Source: Steinernema hermaphroditum
Taxonomy: Eukaryota; Nematoda; Chromadorea; Rhabditida; Steinernematidae
DNA length: 64,000 nucleotides
Direction of reading: 5' to 3'
Assembly: GCA_030435675.1 (NCBI GenBank)
Contig: CM059623.1
Span: forward strand, 9,140,012 to 9,204,011
In this document: one piece after another, positions 47,672 to 58,186 of the stretch
Layout of the letters: each line of letters opens with the position of its first letter
How positions within the stretch are numbered: position 1 is the first letter of the stretch
Program-made: the position numbers and the translations under genes
The notes under the pieces: model-generated
The model's input: only the letters and a program-made list of their open reading frames with translations
Databases searched by the model: none
What the model was told of the DNA's origin: nothing

Positions 47672-48197
47672 ATGTCGCGCCGTAACGAGTTCATGGACTG
47701 CAAGGTTTACGTTGGAGGTCTCCCGGCTGACGCGACCTCGGAGGAATTGGATGACGCGTTCCGTCGCTATGGACGCATTCGCAAGATCTGGGTAGCTCGT
47801 CGCCCACCTGGTTTCGCCTTTGTGGAGTACGAAGATAGCCGTGATGCCGAGGATGCTGTACGTGCCCTGGACGGAACGCGGATTTGCGGTATTCGCGCCA
47901 GAGTCGAGCTGTCCAATGGAGGACGCGGCCGTGGAGTACGCGGAGGTCGTGGAGGTAGCGGGCGCCGCTACTCGCGCTCTCGCTCCCGCAGCCGTTCGCG
48001 CTCTCCCCGTCGCCGCAGCCGCTCACCCCGCGAGCGTGAGTCTCCTAAGTACCAGGTCAGGGAACAATTCCATATGAATTGCTGCTAAATCGTCACATTT
48101 CCAGGATCGTAGTCGTAGCCGTAGCCGCACTCGCAGCCGAAGCCCAACTCGCTCGCGTAGCGCTTCTAAGGACAAGCGCAGTCCCTCACCTCGTTAA
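47672..48197 (+). CDS. rsp-6: SR splicing factor, SRSF3/7 type (RSP-6)
   Basis: Two exons, 47672-48055 and 48105-48197; 158 aa. TTTTCAG ends one base before the ATG, indicating trans-splicing. Residues about 11-82 form one RNA-recognition motif: RNP2 'KVYVGGLP' and RNP1 '[12 protein letters not shown]', with '[18 protein letters not shown]' characteristic of SRSF3/7. A Gly-Arg hinge ([13 protein letters not shown]) follows, then an RS domain ([21 protein letters not shown]...[13 protein letters not shown]) split by the intron. No zinc knuckle. SR proteins bind exonic enhancers and shuttle mRNA. If the intron is retained, the protein would end in a different short tail after 'SPKYQ', a common self-regulation route in SR genes. 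Confidence 0.93.
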
Positions 48198-48362
48198 GCC
48201 CCCTCGCTATAATTCACGCATCCGTTTATGTCGAGGTTAGTCTGTGAAATAGGCGTAAGCCTTATGTTGTCATTATTTGAATTGTTGGTGCGATATTTAT
48301 AAACGTGTTTTATCCAGAAGAATTATCTTCAACAACAGCTACATCTGCGACAGCCACGTCCC

Positions 48363-49870
48363 CTACCATCTAAGCGCCGCTTGCCCCAGCACATTGCGAT
48401 CGACGACACGAAATTCTGTTTTCAAGAACTTCTCGTGTTCGCCGTTCAACTGCTTCCACTCCGCCCGTACTGCGCTCACTTCGTCTCCCACGCCTGCACC
48501 GATAGTCTTATAACGCTCGTTGACAGCAGTTAGCAGCTCTTGCCGTTCTTCTGTTGTGTCTGCACGCACTTGACCGCCTCCATTCGAACATCCTGAAGTC
48601 AGGTTTGTCATGATCTGTCTTTAATACTTTGCTTACCTGACGGGCACGCCATTACTTCTACGTAACTTATAGGGAATTTGTTCCGCTTCAGCTTCTGAAC
48701 CATGTTTTGAATGTTCCGGAAGCCGTAGACTTTCGCCATCGAAAAAACAACAGCACCGTCTTCATTGTACACTTCTACGATCTCCATATTCTTCATTCTG
48801 AATCGAGCATGCGCTTTTAAATTAATCCATCTTTTCACTCACTTTGTTTCCCTCTTAACCTTTAGATCAGCATTGCTGGTTTCTAGGTAGCGCCGCAATA
48901 TGTATTCTCCGTAGCCTCCCGACGTCTCTTCTTCCATGCCACTTCCCCACATCACTCCGTTCTCGACGCTGTTCAGCCATGACAGAGTCGATGAGCTACT
49001 GCCTTCTTCGTTGAGAGGACTGAATCCTTCGAGCAGTTGATTCAGTTCTGACGCGCTGATAACACAGTCGACTTCGGGGATGGTGCCACCCAGCTTGAAT
49101 TCACTGCGCGATGCTTCCAACTTCTTATCGAAACACGGCATGACCGTGGCGTGGAAAATGGTCTCCGGGCGTATGTTCAGCTTTCGAGCTAAATAATCTT
49201 TCACCAGGGCGCCAGAGATCGCTTGCGGCGACCGGACTCGACTCATCAGTGGTACGAACAGCTTTCCGTGGGTCTTTTCAGCGTAGCAAACAAATCCAGG
49301 GCAAACGGAGCAAAAGATCGGAGATGGTGAGTCCCGTTCCTTCTGTTTTTTGCGCCATTCTTCGTACGACAGCTCCAAAGCAAGTTCGCGGGCAAAGCTT
49401 GAGTCGATGATGTACTTGACGCCCACCGATTTCAAGTAACTGGCAATCCAACGGGCAGTTTCGGTGACGCTGATCGATCTCCGAGCAGCAATCGAGCACA
49501 CGGCTTGGGGTGATAAAGTAACCACCGACAAGTCGAACTTCGGGATTGAGGCGAGCATCTTATCGCCTGACTGTTCCTGGACAAGGACGGCTTCTGCAGT
49601 GGTAACACATCCATTGCACGCCAAGCAGTCGTTGAGAGAAACGGAGATTTTTGTCGACTTCTTCGTCGGAGCGGCGACGAAGACGCGTGGGCGAATGCTC
49701 ACTCCTCCCTCCTCCTTAGGCTGCTCCTCAGACGTCTTCTGCAGAGGTACGATGCATGCCTAGAAGCAAATGCTGCAGAAATCGAATCACTTCCAAGTAC
49801 GTACCTGTGCAGGAGTGATGAAGTCACTGACATCAGCGATCCGCACGACACCACTGAAATTTTCGCTCAT
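48363..49870 (-). CDS. oxy-4: CIAO3/NAR1/IOP1: cytosolic Fe-S cluster assembly protein (OXY-4)
   Basis: Four exons: 49870-49805, 49759-48843, 48797-48637, 48592-48363; 457 aa, the usual length. TTTTCAG ends five bases before the ATG. The N-terminal cluster has '[16 protein letters not shown]'; the hydrogenase-like part shows '[12 protein letters not shown]', '[14 protein letters not shown]', '[16 protein letters not shown]', '[11 protein letters not shown]' and, across the third intron, '[15 protein letters not shown]', so the H-cluster cysteines are present. The tail ends ALRW, and a C-terminal W is the usual CIA-complex targeting signal. NAR1 links early and late steps of cytosolic iron-sulphur delivery. 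In C. elegans, oxy-4 affects oxygen sensitivity. TRAPPC2L ends 252 bp upstream on the same strand, so an operon is possible. Confidence 0.95.
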
Positions 49871-50096
49871 GGTGCCTGAAAAGTTGGAGTTGTACAAAGT
49901 TGTCAACAGCATCCACCGAAAAGATGAAAACTCGCGCGCACGACTCTCGTTACCAGTTGCCATTGCTGTAGCAATAGTGGTCAGAAGCTCCAAATGGCAC
50001 GCGAGGGACAGTACATGAAAACACAAGCCTTCGATAGAAAACAATACGAAAAGGGAGAACAACCAACAACACCTCGCAAATGACGCAATAAATTAT

Positions 50097-50102
50097 TTTA
50101 TT
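50097..50102 (-). terminator. Polyadenylation signal of the TRAPPC2L gene
   Basis: AATAAA on the minus strand, 20 bp after the stop at 50122. In an operon this marks the upstream message's 3' end before the oxy-4 trans-splice site. Confidence 0.65.
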
Positions 50103-50121
50103 TATATTCAAACGCTCAGCG

Positions 50122-50665
50122 TCATCGTCTTAACACATCTACAGCGAAGGAACTCATGTGCTTCGACTTGATCGGATCTCCGGGGACATAGAAAGGGTCT
50201 TGAAGGACGTTACAGTACACAGTGTGAAGCCGCTTGAAAATCTGAAAATTGAAGATTGCGAAATAAACGAGAAAACGCTTCACTGACGGCCCTAATGTCC
50301 TGATCTGTCAGTGTTGTGTTAAAGATGTCCGTGACCAGAACGAACTTCACGTTCGTGTTCGTTATGAATCCAAAAGACTGAAAAGATGGAATTGCTCCAG
50401 CACATCCAAACCAGAAGTCACCTTGTAGCTGTAATCGTTGATGAGAGGGCCTAAGTAGAGCTCCTGAATCTTCCTCTGCTCGACCTTCTCGTCGACAATG
50501 TCCAGTGAGCAGTCGACGAAAGTCTCCAGCTCCAGAGCGTTCTGTTTGTCCTTCTCCGAAACCTGGAAGAACAGAGGTGTGCCCTGAAACAAAGCTAGCT
50601 AAACCAGGAGCAGAAAGGTGACAAAAACTGACGTCTTTTCCGATTATAGCGATGCAGTGGGCCAT
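50122..50665 (-). CDS. trappc2l: TRAPPC2L: TRAPP complex subunit 2-like
   Basis: Four exons: 50665-50633, 50583-50422, 50377-50288, 50241-50122; 134 aa, close to the mammalian 140. Begins 'MAHCIAIIGKDGTPLFFQV', then 'CSLDIVDEKV', 'ELYLGPLINDYSYKSFGFITNTNVKFVLV', 'TTLTDQDIRAIFKRLHTVYCNV' and 'DPFYVPGDPIKS', which follow the TRAPPC2L pattern across the whole length. It is a longin-fold subunit of the TRAPP tethering complexes, acting at Golgi and endosomal membranes as part of the Rab exchange factor. Two of the three introns begin with the uncommon donor GTCAGT or GTGACT. An acceptor (CTGCAG) ends one base before the ATG. It is divergent from RFC5, sharing a 492-bp promoter region. Confidence 0.92.
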
Positions 50666-51157
50666 TCTGCAGAGGATGGCAGTTGCAACCTGGAATAAAA
50701 TGGAATCATTAAAGTTCAAAGAACGCAAAAAAACATCCCACAGTGAAATCATACATCGAGGTATCTGAATTTTTCCAAGCGAATCGAACTGGATGCCACA
50801 AAGCGCGAAAAAAGAGACATCTGGAATCACCTGTAGACTGTCTCTCCGTCTGCATCGCATCGAAAAAGACTACGGACAGACAGTATTCGCGTCTGTTAGA
50901 CAGAAAAACATCTGCTAGGCAGTCATGTTCAGAAAAATCTTTTGCGAAATTGTCCGAACGTCAAACAAATCACGTCGAGTGGGAGCGCCTCGCCACTGCG
51001 ATCTTGATGCTCGCACTTGGATGTACTGTGCGTGGAAGGCGCGAATTCGAATTTTTGAGTTTCATCTTCGCGAGGTGGTCGCGTTTCGTTAATTTGTTTT
51101 TTGCCGTTTGATTTCCAAATTTGTTTACTGTGTTTATCTTCAGAATTCCTCTGCAGG
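50666..51157. promoter_or_regulatory. Shared divergent promoter region TRAPPC2L / RFC5
   Basis: 492 bp between two head-to-head genes. Both starts have trans-splice acceptors next to the ATG, so the actual promoters lie inside this gap. It contains several GTCTG/CAGAC repeats (50815-50920) but no clear TATA box. Confidence 0.5.
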
Positions 51158-52434
51158 ATGGCTTCTTCAGGCTCTGAGGGCGTTCCCGTTGGAAAGAATC
51201 TCCCATGGGTGGAGAAGTACCGTCCCCACACGATGAACGAGTTGGTTTCGCACACGGAAATCATCAAAACTCGTATGTTGAACACTTCCTGTCATCTTGT
51301 GATTGCCTGATGCTTAGTAACAAATCTCATGAATGAGAACCGCCTTCCACATTTACTCTTCTACGGGCCCCCGGGAACCGGAAAGACCAGCACGATCTTG
51401 GCTTGTGCAAGAACAATGTACTCTCCGCAACAGTACAAAAGCGTTGTCCTTGAGGTAGTCACCCACTCGACGACGTCATAATGACCCTGTTTGCAGCTGA
51501 ACGCATCGGACGACAGAGGCATCAACGTGGTGAGAGAGCAGATCATAAGCTTCGCACAGTCCAAGTCGCTGGTAGCCGACGTTTCCAAGTGTGTGAAGCT
51601 CGTAATTCTGGATGAAGCGGACGCGATGACGAAAGACGCGCAAAATGCGTTGCGTCGAGTGATTGAGAAGTACTCTGACAACGTCCGTTTTTGCATGATT
51701 TGCAATTATCTGTCGAAAATCATTCCAGCGATCCAGTCGCGTTGTACGAGGTGGTTTTTGAGTGCTTTCGTTCTGGACGTAATACCGCTTTTGCAGATTC
51801 CGGTTTGCTCCCCTCAAGACCGAACAGATTGTTCCTCGGCTTTTGGAAGTCGCCAATATGGAAGCGGTGAACATGACCGATGATGGCAAGGAAGCACTTT
51901 TAACCCTAGCTGAGGGAGATATGCGAAGAGTTTTGAATATCCTCCAGGTATGCAGTGCTGCTCCACCTTCACTCTTATCTATCCCCAGTTCAGAGTACAG
52001 CGATGGCTTTTCCAGTAGTAAACGAGGAGAATATCTACACATGTGTGGGACAACCACTTCCGGGTATTATCAAGAACATACTGCGCATTCTGCTGAATGA
52101 AACTGTGGAAGACGCTATTGAACGTAGGAACTAAACTCCGCAGAAATAAACTGTCTGGCTACTTTCAGAAATCGGCAAGATGTGTTCCGAGCGCTGCTAT
52201 GCGCTCCAGGATATCGTCACCAGCCTGCACAAACTCATTCTCCTGCTGGACATTCCGTCGAAATTCGTTTGCAAACTTATCACAGCTCTCGCCGATATCG
52301 AAGTGCGCCTGGCTGCCGGATGCTCCGACAGTACGCAACTGGGATGCCTGGTGGCGACGTTCATGCAAGTCCGCGACGACATCCATAAAGCGAAGTCAAG
52401 ACTTGGCGACGACGAAGAAATGGAAACAAACTGA
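51158..52434 (+). CDS. rfc5: Replication factor C small subunit, RFC5 type
   Basis: Six exons: 51158-51272, 51318-51454, 51497-51750, 51797-51947, 51994-52123, 52169-52434; 350 aa. CTGCAG ends one base before the ATG. Motifs in order: 'LPWVEKYRP', Walker A '[11 protein letters not shown]' (about residue 57), '[10 protein letters not shown]', Walker B '[20 protein letters not shown]' (DEAD), '[19 protein letters not shown]' (sensor and SRC arginine finger), '[13 protein letters not shown]', then the collar domain. '[22 protein letters not shown]' and '[24 protein letters not shown]' fit RFC5 (yeast Rfc3) best. It loads PCNA on DNA in the nucleus. All catalytic residues are present. AATAAA lies at 52753. 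Confidence 0.95.
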
Positions 52435-53108
52435 TCTCTTTTTGTAATTTCATTTTGCGTAAAACTGTGTTTCTACGTTGGGTCGTTGCGATGGATTTAC
52501 TTCGTTGCCTTGGACGGCTCGGCTATGGTACTTTCTTAGTTTCTCAGTGTTGTTTTGCTTGTTTGTGCATCTAAGCGCGGGCGTCGAGTATAGGAAATCC
52601 ATCTGCTGCTTACTCACCTCAAATGCGATTCTACTGCGCACGAGCTTGGAACGCGTTCGAGTCCTGTCGGATGCAATGCGGCGTTTCTCTTGTTGGTCTT
52701 GGCGGTTATTCCTGTCACAGCCTAGATCTATCACGGAAGCATCGCGTTTGTGAATAAAATGCGTGTGGTCGTGCGCGAGCCAGCAGCTTTCGGACTTCAG
52801 GATGATTTGAGCTCAATAGCATAGTTTTCGCAAATCCCTCTTTCCTTTTGTTCTTCGGGCTGGATACATGCCAAAAACATAAACCAAATCGATACTTCTC
52901 TTTCCCACCTTTCGAGTTTTGGCGATCTTCCCTTCTATTCGCTGCTACATTGTGCGTTTTGCTTGGAGTTATCTGCACTTCTCGTGCATTTTATGCTCAC
53001 ACATTTAATTCTTGTTCGTTTCAGGACGTAGCCGCTAATCGGCACAACAAGCAGCCGTTGCAGAAGAACCGCCAACGTTCTGAAAGTCACAATCGGTCAC
53101 CAACAAAT
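52435..53108 (+). other. Spacer between RFC5 and MED30
   Basis: Contains the RFC5 3' UTR with AATAAA at 52753-52758 and, at 53024, a TTTCAG acceptor 84 bp before the MED30 ATG. An open frame continues upstream of that ATG, but its start lies in AT-rich sequence and has no family similarity. Confidence 0.5.
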
Positions 53109-53866
53109 ATGAATCAAGGAGGAGCCAATATGAATCAGGGATACCCCGGAGGATATCCTGGTGGCTACCCACCGCAAGGACAAGGATACCCCCACCAGGC
53201 ACCTGGTTACCCCCAGCAGACGCCTGGATATCCGCAGCAAGCACCCGGTTTCCCTCAGCAAGGATCCGCTTATCAGCAACAACAGCAACAACAACCTCAG
53301 CAGCACGTTCCACAGCCACCTCCTCAGTCTCAACCCCAACCTGAACAGAAACGACTGAATCCTCAAGCATATCCTCAACACCTTCTGGATAATCTCGAGG
53401 GCCAATCCGTTGAAAGATTGACCGTGATTGGCAAGGAGCTAACTCAGGTATATGCGCGGGATGCCTGTTCCGTTTCCAATGCTCCAGCGTTTAGGACCTG
53501 ACCTTCCGATGTTTAACTCTACTGAACGTGCTGAAAGCCTCTGATCGCCGCATGATAGGAACGAACGAGCCAAGCACAATCATCGAGTACTGCGTCCAGG
53601 TTCTGAACTATCTTCTCAAAATCCGAGTGATCCTGGACAAGAACCCCAAAGTGAACAAGAGGGCAATGACCAACGAGGAGTGGATCGCCCACATGTCAGG
53701 AGCGAACGGAGTCCCCGAGAAGCGTGCCGACCTCCAGGAGAAAGAAGACATATGCGAGAAGAACCGAATCAAACTTATCGAGCTGATGACGGAGCTGAAA
53801 ATGGTCGACTGGATGGCGTCGGTTTCTGACCCCCACTCGTTGGCGGGACCTGAACCACTCCGATGA
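53109..53866 (+). CDS. med30: Mediator complex subunit MED30
   Basis: Two exons, 53109-53447 and 53495-53866; 236 aa. The N-terminal 90 residues are low-complexity repeats (GGYPGGYPPQGQGYP, then a Gln/Pro run), typical of Mediator and other activator-contact proteins. The conserved part starts 'LTVIGKELTQDLTFRCLTLLNVL' and continues 'YCVQVLNYLLKIRVILDKN', 'RADLQEKEDICEKNRIKLIELMTELK', 'VDWMAS', matching MED30's pattern of a G-x-E-T-V-Q-D helix followed by coiled coils. MED30 is a metazoan head-module subunit bridging regulators and RNA polymerase II. The last few residues (SVSDPHSLAGPEPLR) may be read-through of a donor, so the C-terminus is uncertain. Assignment rests on motif pattern only. 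Confidence 0.75.
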
Positions 53867-54313
53867 TAGATCGCCTGAACGTGCAGAAGAGCAGGGTATG
53901 TTATGGAGTAGGATCCATTTCAGTTTTATCTGTTTTGTCAATCAGTTATTGTGTAAATTTGGCATTCTCTATGTACATAAACGGAGAATGAGGGCTAACC
54001 GGTTCCGCCGCTTCTTCACTCAGGGCGTAACGCGATCGTCGGCGAGTAGAGAACAGCGCGTCAGCGACGTTTATCACCTTCTTGCGCGAAAAGACCTTGT
54101 GCGACGAGGCGAAAGAAGAGGAACGGAGCAACAATTATATACAAAAGGTTATTAACGCGACAGTTCGCTTTCGGTTAAAGCGCCACGGGGAGAGGAGGGA
54201 CTGACAACAACAACGGATCGTGACCCGTCCGGATGGTCACAATATGCGACAAGGGAGAGGCAGGACTACAACGTGGAGGACTAAGGGAGGAGGTGGCGGG
54301 GCGGCCGCGGAGA
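53867..54313. other. Tail-to-tail spacer between MED30 and the astacin gene
   Basis: 447 bp between two convergent 3' ends. No gene or clear polyadenylation hexamer seen. Confidence 0.45.
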
Positions 54314-57300
54314 TTACCCGGAAGTGGACACACATTCGCCGTCGGGGTTGAGTTCGGATCCCGAGCAGCATTTCTCTTTACATTTCTCCATCACTACTTT
54401 CTCTCTGAAAGAGAAGTACGGTCGCCGGGATCGGGGGATTACGGTAACTCACGTTCGACACTTGAGGGTCTTGATGAGGGCGAGGAGTCCCGAGCACTCT
54501 GACTCTTCGGTTCGCTTTCGGGGACAGAGTCCTTCGCAGGGAGCTCTGTTGCAGACCTCGGTCTCCTGCCGATCACCGCTGAAACGAGGGAGTTAGACGG
54601 AGAGCCAGGTAGGAAGTGGCTATGAAAGCTTAAAAAGAAAAAAAGCGAAGCGACTGACAGACAAACATCGCCGGGAGGACAGGCGCGAGAGCGTTTTCGG
54701 ACGCCACAGGCGCCGCAAGAAGCCGAGCAAGCACTCCAGAGGGACCAATCACTCCACGCACCGGCACTGGGAATGGCGCGCACTTGCGCCTGGAAGCCCT
54801 TGCCGCCACGGTAGAACGAGCGGAACAGCACCAGCATGTCCTCTGTCGCTGAGATGATCGATGACGTCGGAGTGCCGAAGCAGCAGTACCTGGAACCAGA
54901 TGGAGTTAGAATTCCAACGACCAGGATTACGGTAGTTTGTTGGCATGTGCCGTTTGGTGTACTTCTCAACAACAAAGACTATGGTAGTCGACCATTTCGA
55001 TGAAAATATAATTGCGAGACTACGGTAGCTATGAGAGTCTTGACTCGAAAATGGGTCTGTTTGAAGTGTTTTGATGTGTCTAGACGCGTAGACAGAGACA
55101 AACAGGCAGTCACTTACCGCATGCCCGTGTTGGCGAAGTCGGTCGAATTGCGGATCTCGACGTAGTCCATGCAGAGGGAATGTCGCACCTTACAGTACAT
55201 CTCGAACTCTCCGTAGAACTGGAACTGGACGCGCTGGCCCTTGGGCGCCACGAGCAGCCACGAGCATTCCTGACCCTCTCGGAACTCGGCTGGGTAGCCG
55301 GGACTCGTGATGCGACTCCACACGCTGGACACCTCGACGCGGCCTCCACAGTCACTACCGTAACCGGGCATAACCTGCTCGCAGTATTGGCCGGTGAACC
55401 CGTCGGGACAGCGGCAGCGGTCGCAGCGGCGCGGGTCCGTGTAGCCTCCGCGCTGGCAGGGGAGCTGCGTGGGACAGCTGTCCCGGCAGTAGATCTTGTT
55501 CATGAGGCGGATGTCGTTGAAGGAGAGCTGGTCGCGTTGTCCGATGGTGCGTTGGTAGTCGGCGATGAAGGTGTTCATCGTGAAGAGGTCGTCGTAGCGC
55601 GCGAACGCCTTGCTTCTGAATCCCGAAGTCGGCAGAGGCTCGCCGGGCCAACGAACCTGTAGTGCATGATGCTACCGTAGTCGTAGGGGACGCCGGCGTT
55701 GTCGACGTCGGAGGGCTGCTCCTTCAAGAACTGGCCCTTGCTGTCGCGGTCGATGTTCTCCCAGCGCACTTGGACCCAGGCGTCGCGGTCAGGCCGGGAC
55801 TGCTCGTGCCAGAAGCCGAGGGCGTGCGCCACTTCATGGGCAATGACTCCAAGCTGCAATTAGGGAACATCAGGTGTGCTGCGTGGGGTCAGGGATTATA
55901 GTATCGGACTTCTCCGAAGAGATATATACAGTATACCGGGGATCTCCTCTATCTGAATGCAGAACGTCGATTCCCTGTGGTCTAGACAGTACCTCGTCTG
56001 AGACTGTAGTCTACAGGCGGCACTGGAACTAGTTTCTCTAGATCCCTTTTCCGAGGAGATCGCCGAAATGACCGATCACCCCGGTGCTCGTCGGGTGGAA
56101 CCTCCGGAAGGAGAGCAAGAATCGCGACCTTTTGCACCGGGGAAACGCCTCGGGTGCGCGTTGTAACGCGCGGAATCGGGCGTCGCGGGTGCGGCGTGAC
56201 TGAGACACCTCCGGAGCGCTGTAAACCGTTCCGACGATACATCGGCACCAGAGGGTCCGCGGTGCACCCAGCGACCACTCGGGAGCGCTGACGTCAGCGC
56301 CGCGGGTTCGTTCGGTGCATTCGGAGAGCGTTCGCGGCCGAGGGGCGACGCCCTCGGGACCAGATGGTTCCTTCTTCCGCATGCACACGTGACCGCCCCG
56401 TGCAGGACGGCTACCGTATCCACGGGTTCGAACTTTGCAGAAAAGGGAAAGCTGCATGCGATTCCATTTCGCTTTTTCACTAATCGCCCCAACCTGTTCC
56501 CCGCCACGTGGCCACTTATCGCGCTTTTAGGCTAATTGATCCGCCGTTCTCGGACGCTTTTTCGACATCTGAAAGGGATCAGCAAAGTCCGAATCCACTT
56601 AGAGGGCATTCGCAAAATCGAGCCTGAACGGCATTAAGATCTTCAGAGTAAAAAGGGAAGAAATGGCGACTTTTAGGGAAATTCCTCTACCGTCTTAGGT
56701 GTCGAGCACAACAAGCCGTACTGATACACTTACAACCTGATTCAAATCTATAAAATAACCTAGTTTCGATCATCTGATCTCAGCTCCCCCTCTTCCTCCG
56801 ATTTCTTCGAGGCGCGCCGCCCGAGGCGCGAGTCTTTTCGTCGCCAGGTGGAACGTGCACCCCTAAAAAGCGCTGCGCCCCGGTTCAGCGTTCAAAGATC
56901 AAAAATCGCCCGGGCCCAGGGTCAGAGGCACCTACCCGGATGCACTCGGGGGCCAAGGAGACGAACTGAGCCTCTCCGAGGGGGTGGCGCCCGACGTTGG
57001 AGGCGCAGCCGTCGACGTCAGTGAAGACGATTCGGTTGCCGGAGGGTTCGTCGTCGCGGCGAACGAAGTTGAGGCAAGTGATGTTGTGCCAGTGCTCGAG
57101 GGCCAGCTCGATGACGCGCTGTTCTCGGGCCGCTGCAAGGATCAGAAGGCGTCAGAGGCTGTTTTTTGTGGCGTCGACGACCTTGGACGCGACGCCCGAA
57201 GACGTCGGCGTCGAGGTCGTCGACGCCGCTTACGTAGCGGAAGGATTCGGCCCCGTCGACCGCAAATATGCAAATCGGCTTTGGGGACTCGTCGGCAAAC

Positions 57301-58186
57301 AGAGAGTTAGGGGGGCACTTACTGTGCGATCCGTCGAAGCTGTAGGCGATGGGCTTCTTGGGGTCCCAGCGACGAACAGCGGAGCCGATGAACTTCCTTT
57401 TGACTCGGTTTCCGTGCTGAAGGGCGCGCTTGTAGAGACGCTCCGCCTGGTCGCCGGTGAGGACAATGTCGCCTGCGGGAGGCATACGGTAACCGGGGGC
57501 CAGGGGGCGGACTTACCTTCGAAGTGACGGCCGCGCTCTTCGGGGTTCAGAGCGGCGGAGTCCTGGTCGTGCTGGCGCCGGTTGAACGACTCGAGGGACT
57601 TTCGGAGATCTTCGAACTGAATCGGCGAATTAGCGATCGATCGAGGCGATAAAAGGTGTGTGGCGCAACGGGAAAAAGACGGCGGCGGCGCTGCGGCGTT
57701 TCGCCCTCGAGGAAGGAAAAGGAACCTGTTCCAGAACAGAAAACGGTTTCTCGCGCGCGTCACAATCGCCCCGAAGTCTGCTCAAAACAACGCCGCGCGG
57801 CGGCTTTTGGCACCGAAGGGGTGCGCAGGGCTCAAGGATCGGGGCTCCCAAGAAGGTGAGGGGGTCGGAAGGCCGGGATAAACAAAAGAATTAAATCGGT
57901 CAGGTCGGTCAATCGGGCGACTCACCTGCGTCGCGTCGGTCGGCGTCGGATGGCGGTCGTCGGCGAGTTCGTTCAGCTTCTTCAGGAAGAAGTCGACCTT
58001 CTGGCGTTCGGAGTCGGAGCGGCCGAAGAGGTCGGTCTCGGCCTGCGCGGGTGCGGACGCCACGGAGCGCCGGGGCCGCGCGGCGAGGGGGACGTCGGCG
58101 TCGCCGAAGTGGACGACGCCGTTGGAGGCGGTGGCGAGGGCGCAGAGGAGGCCCAGGAGGAGGCAGAGGAGCCTCGGGGAGTGCAT
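54314..58186 (-). CDS. Secreted astacin metalloprotease with EGF, CUB and TSP1 domains (NAS-36/37-like)
   Basis: Nine exons: 58186-57926, 57616-57517, 57472-57323, 57132-56936, 55853-55657, 55615-55118, 54889-54659, 54578-54453, 54404-54314; 616 aa. Order: signal peptide ('LLCLLLGLLCALATAS'), propeptide to a furin-like 'NRVKR' (about 145), astacin domain with the zinc motif 'HEVAHALGFWHEQSRPDRD' (about 242) and Met-turn 'SIMHYR', EGF-like ('CPTQLPCQRGGYTDPRRCDRCRCPDGFTG'), CUB ('RITSPGYPAEFREGQECSWLL'), TSP1 ('WSDWSLWSACSASCGACGVRKRSR'), and a Cys-rich end ('EKCKEKCCSGSELNPDGEC'). All zinc ligands are present. C. elegans proteases with this layout (NAS-33 to NAS-37) digest old cuticle at moulting. 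The intron before the catalytic exon is 1.1 kb. A stop codon overlaps the donor of exon 8, so a 587-aa form is also possible. Confidence 0.92.
55854..56935 (-). other. Large intron inside the astacin domain
   Basis: 1.1-kb intron separating '...APECIR' from 'LGVIAHEVAH'. It holds a GTCTAGAC palindrome (55980) and a TAGGGGTGC motif (minus strand, 56860). No exon seen in it. Confidence 0.65.

Noticed and set aside
50210..50860. 216-aa open frame through the TRAPPC2L locus
   Set aside because: It reads through two introns and misses the TRAPPC2L C-terminus; the four-exon model is in frame and matches the family.
52848..53108. N-terminal extension of MED30 with a hydrophobic segment
   Set aside because: The sequence before 53034 is intron or 5' UTR-like and ends in a TTTCAG acceptor; MED30 is nuclear and should not have a signal anchor.
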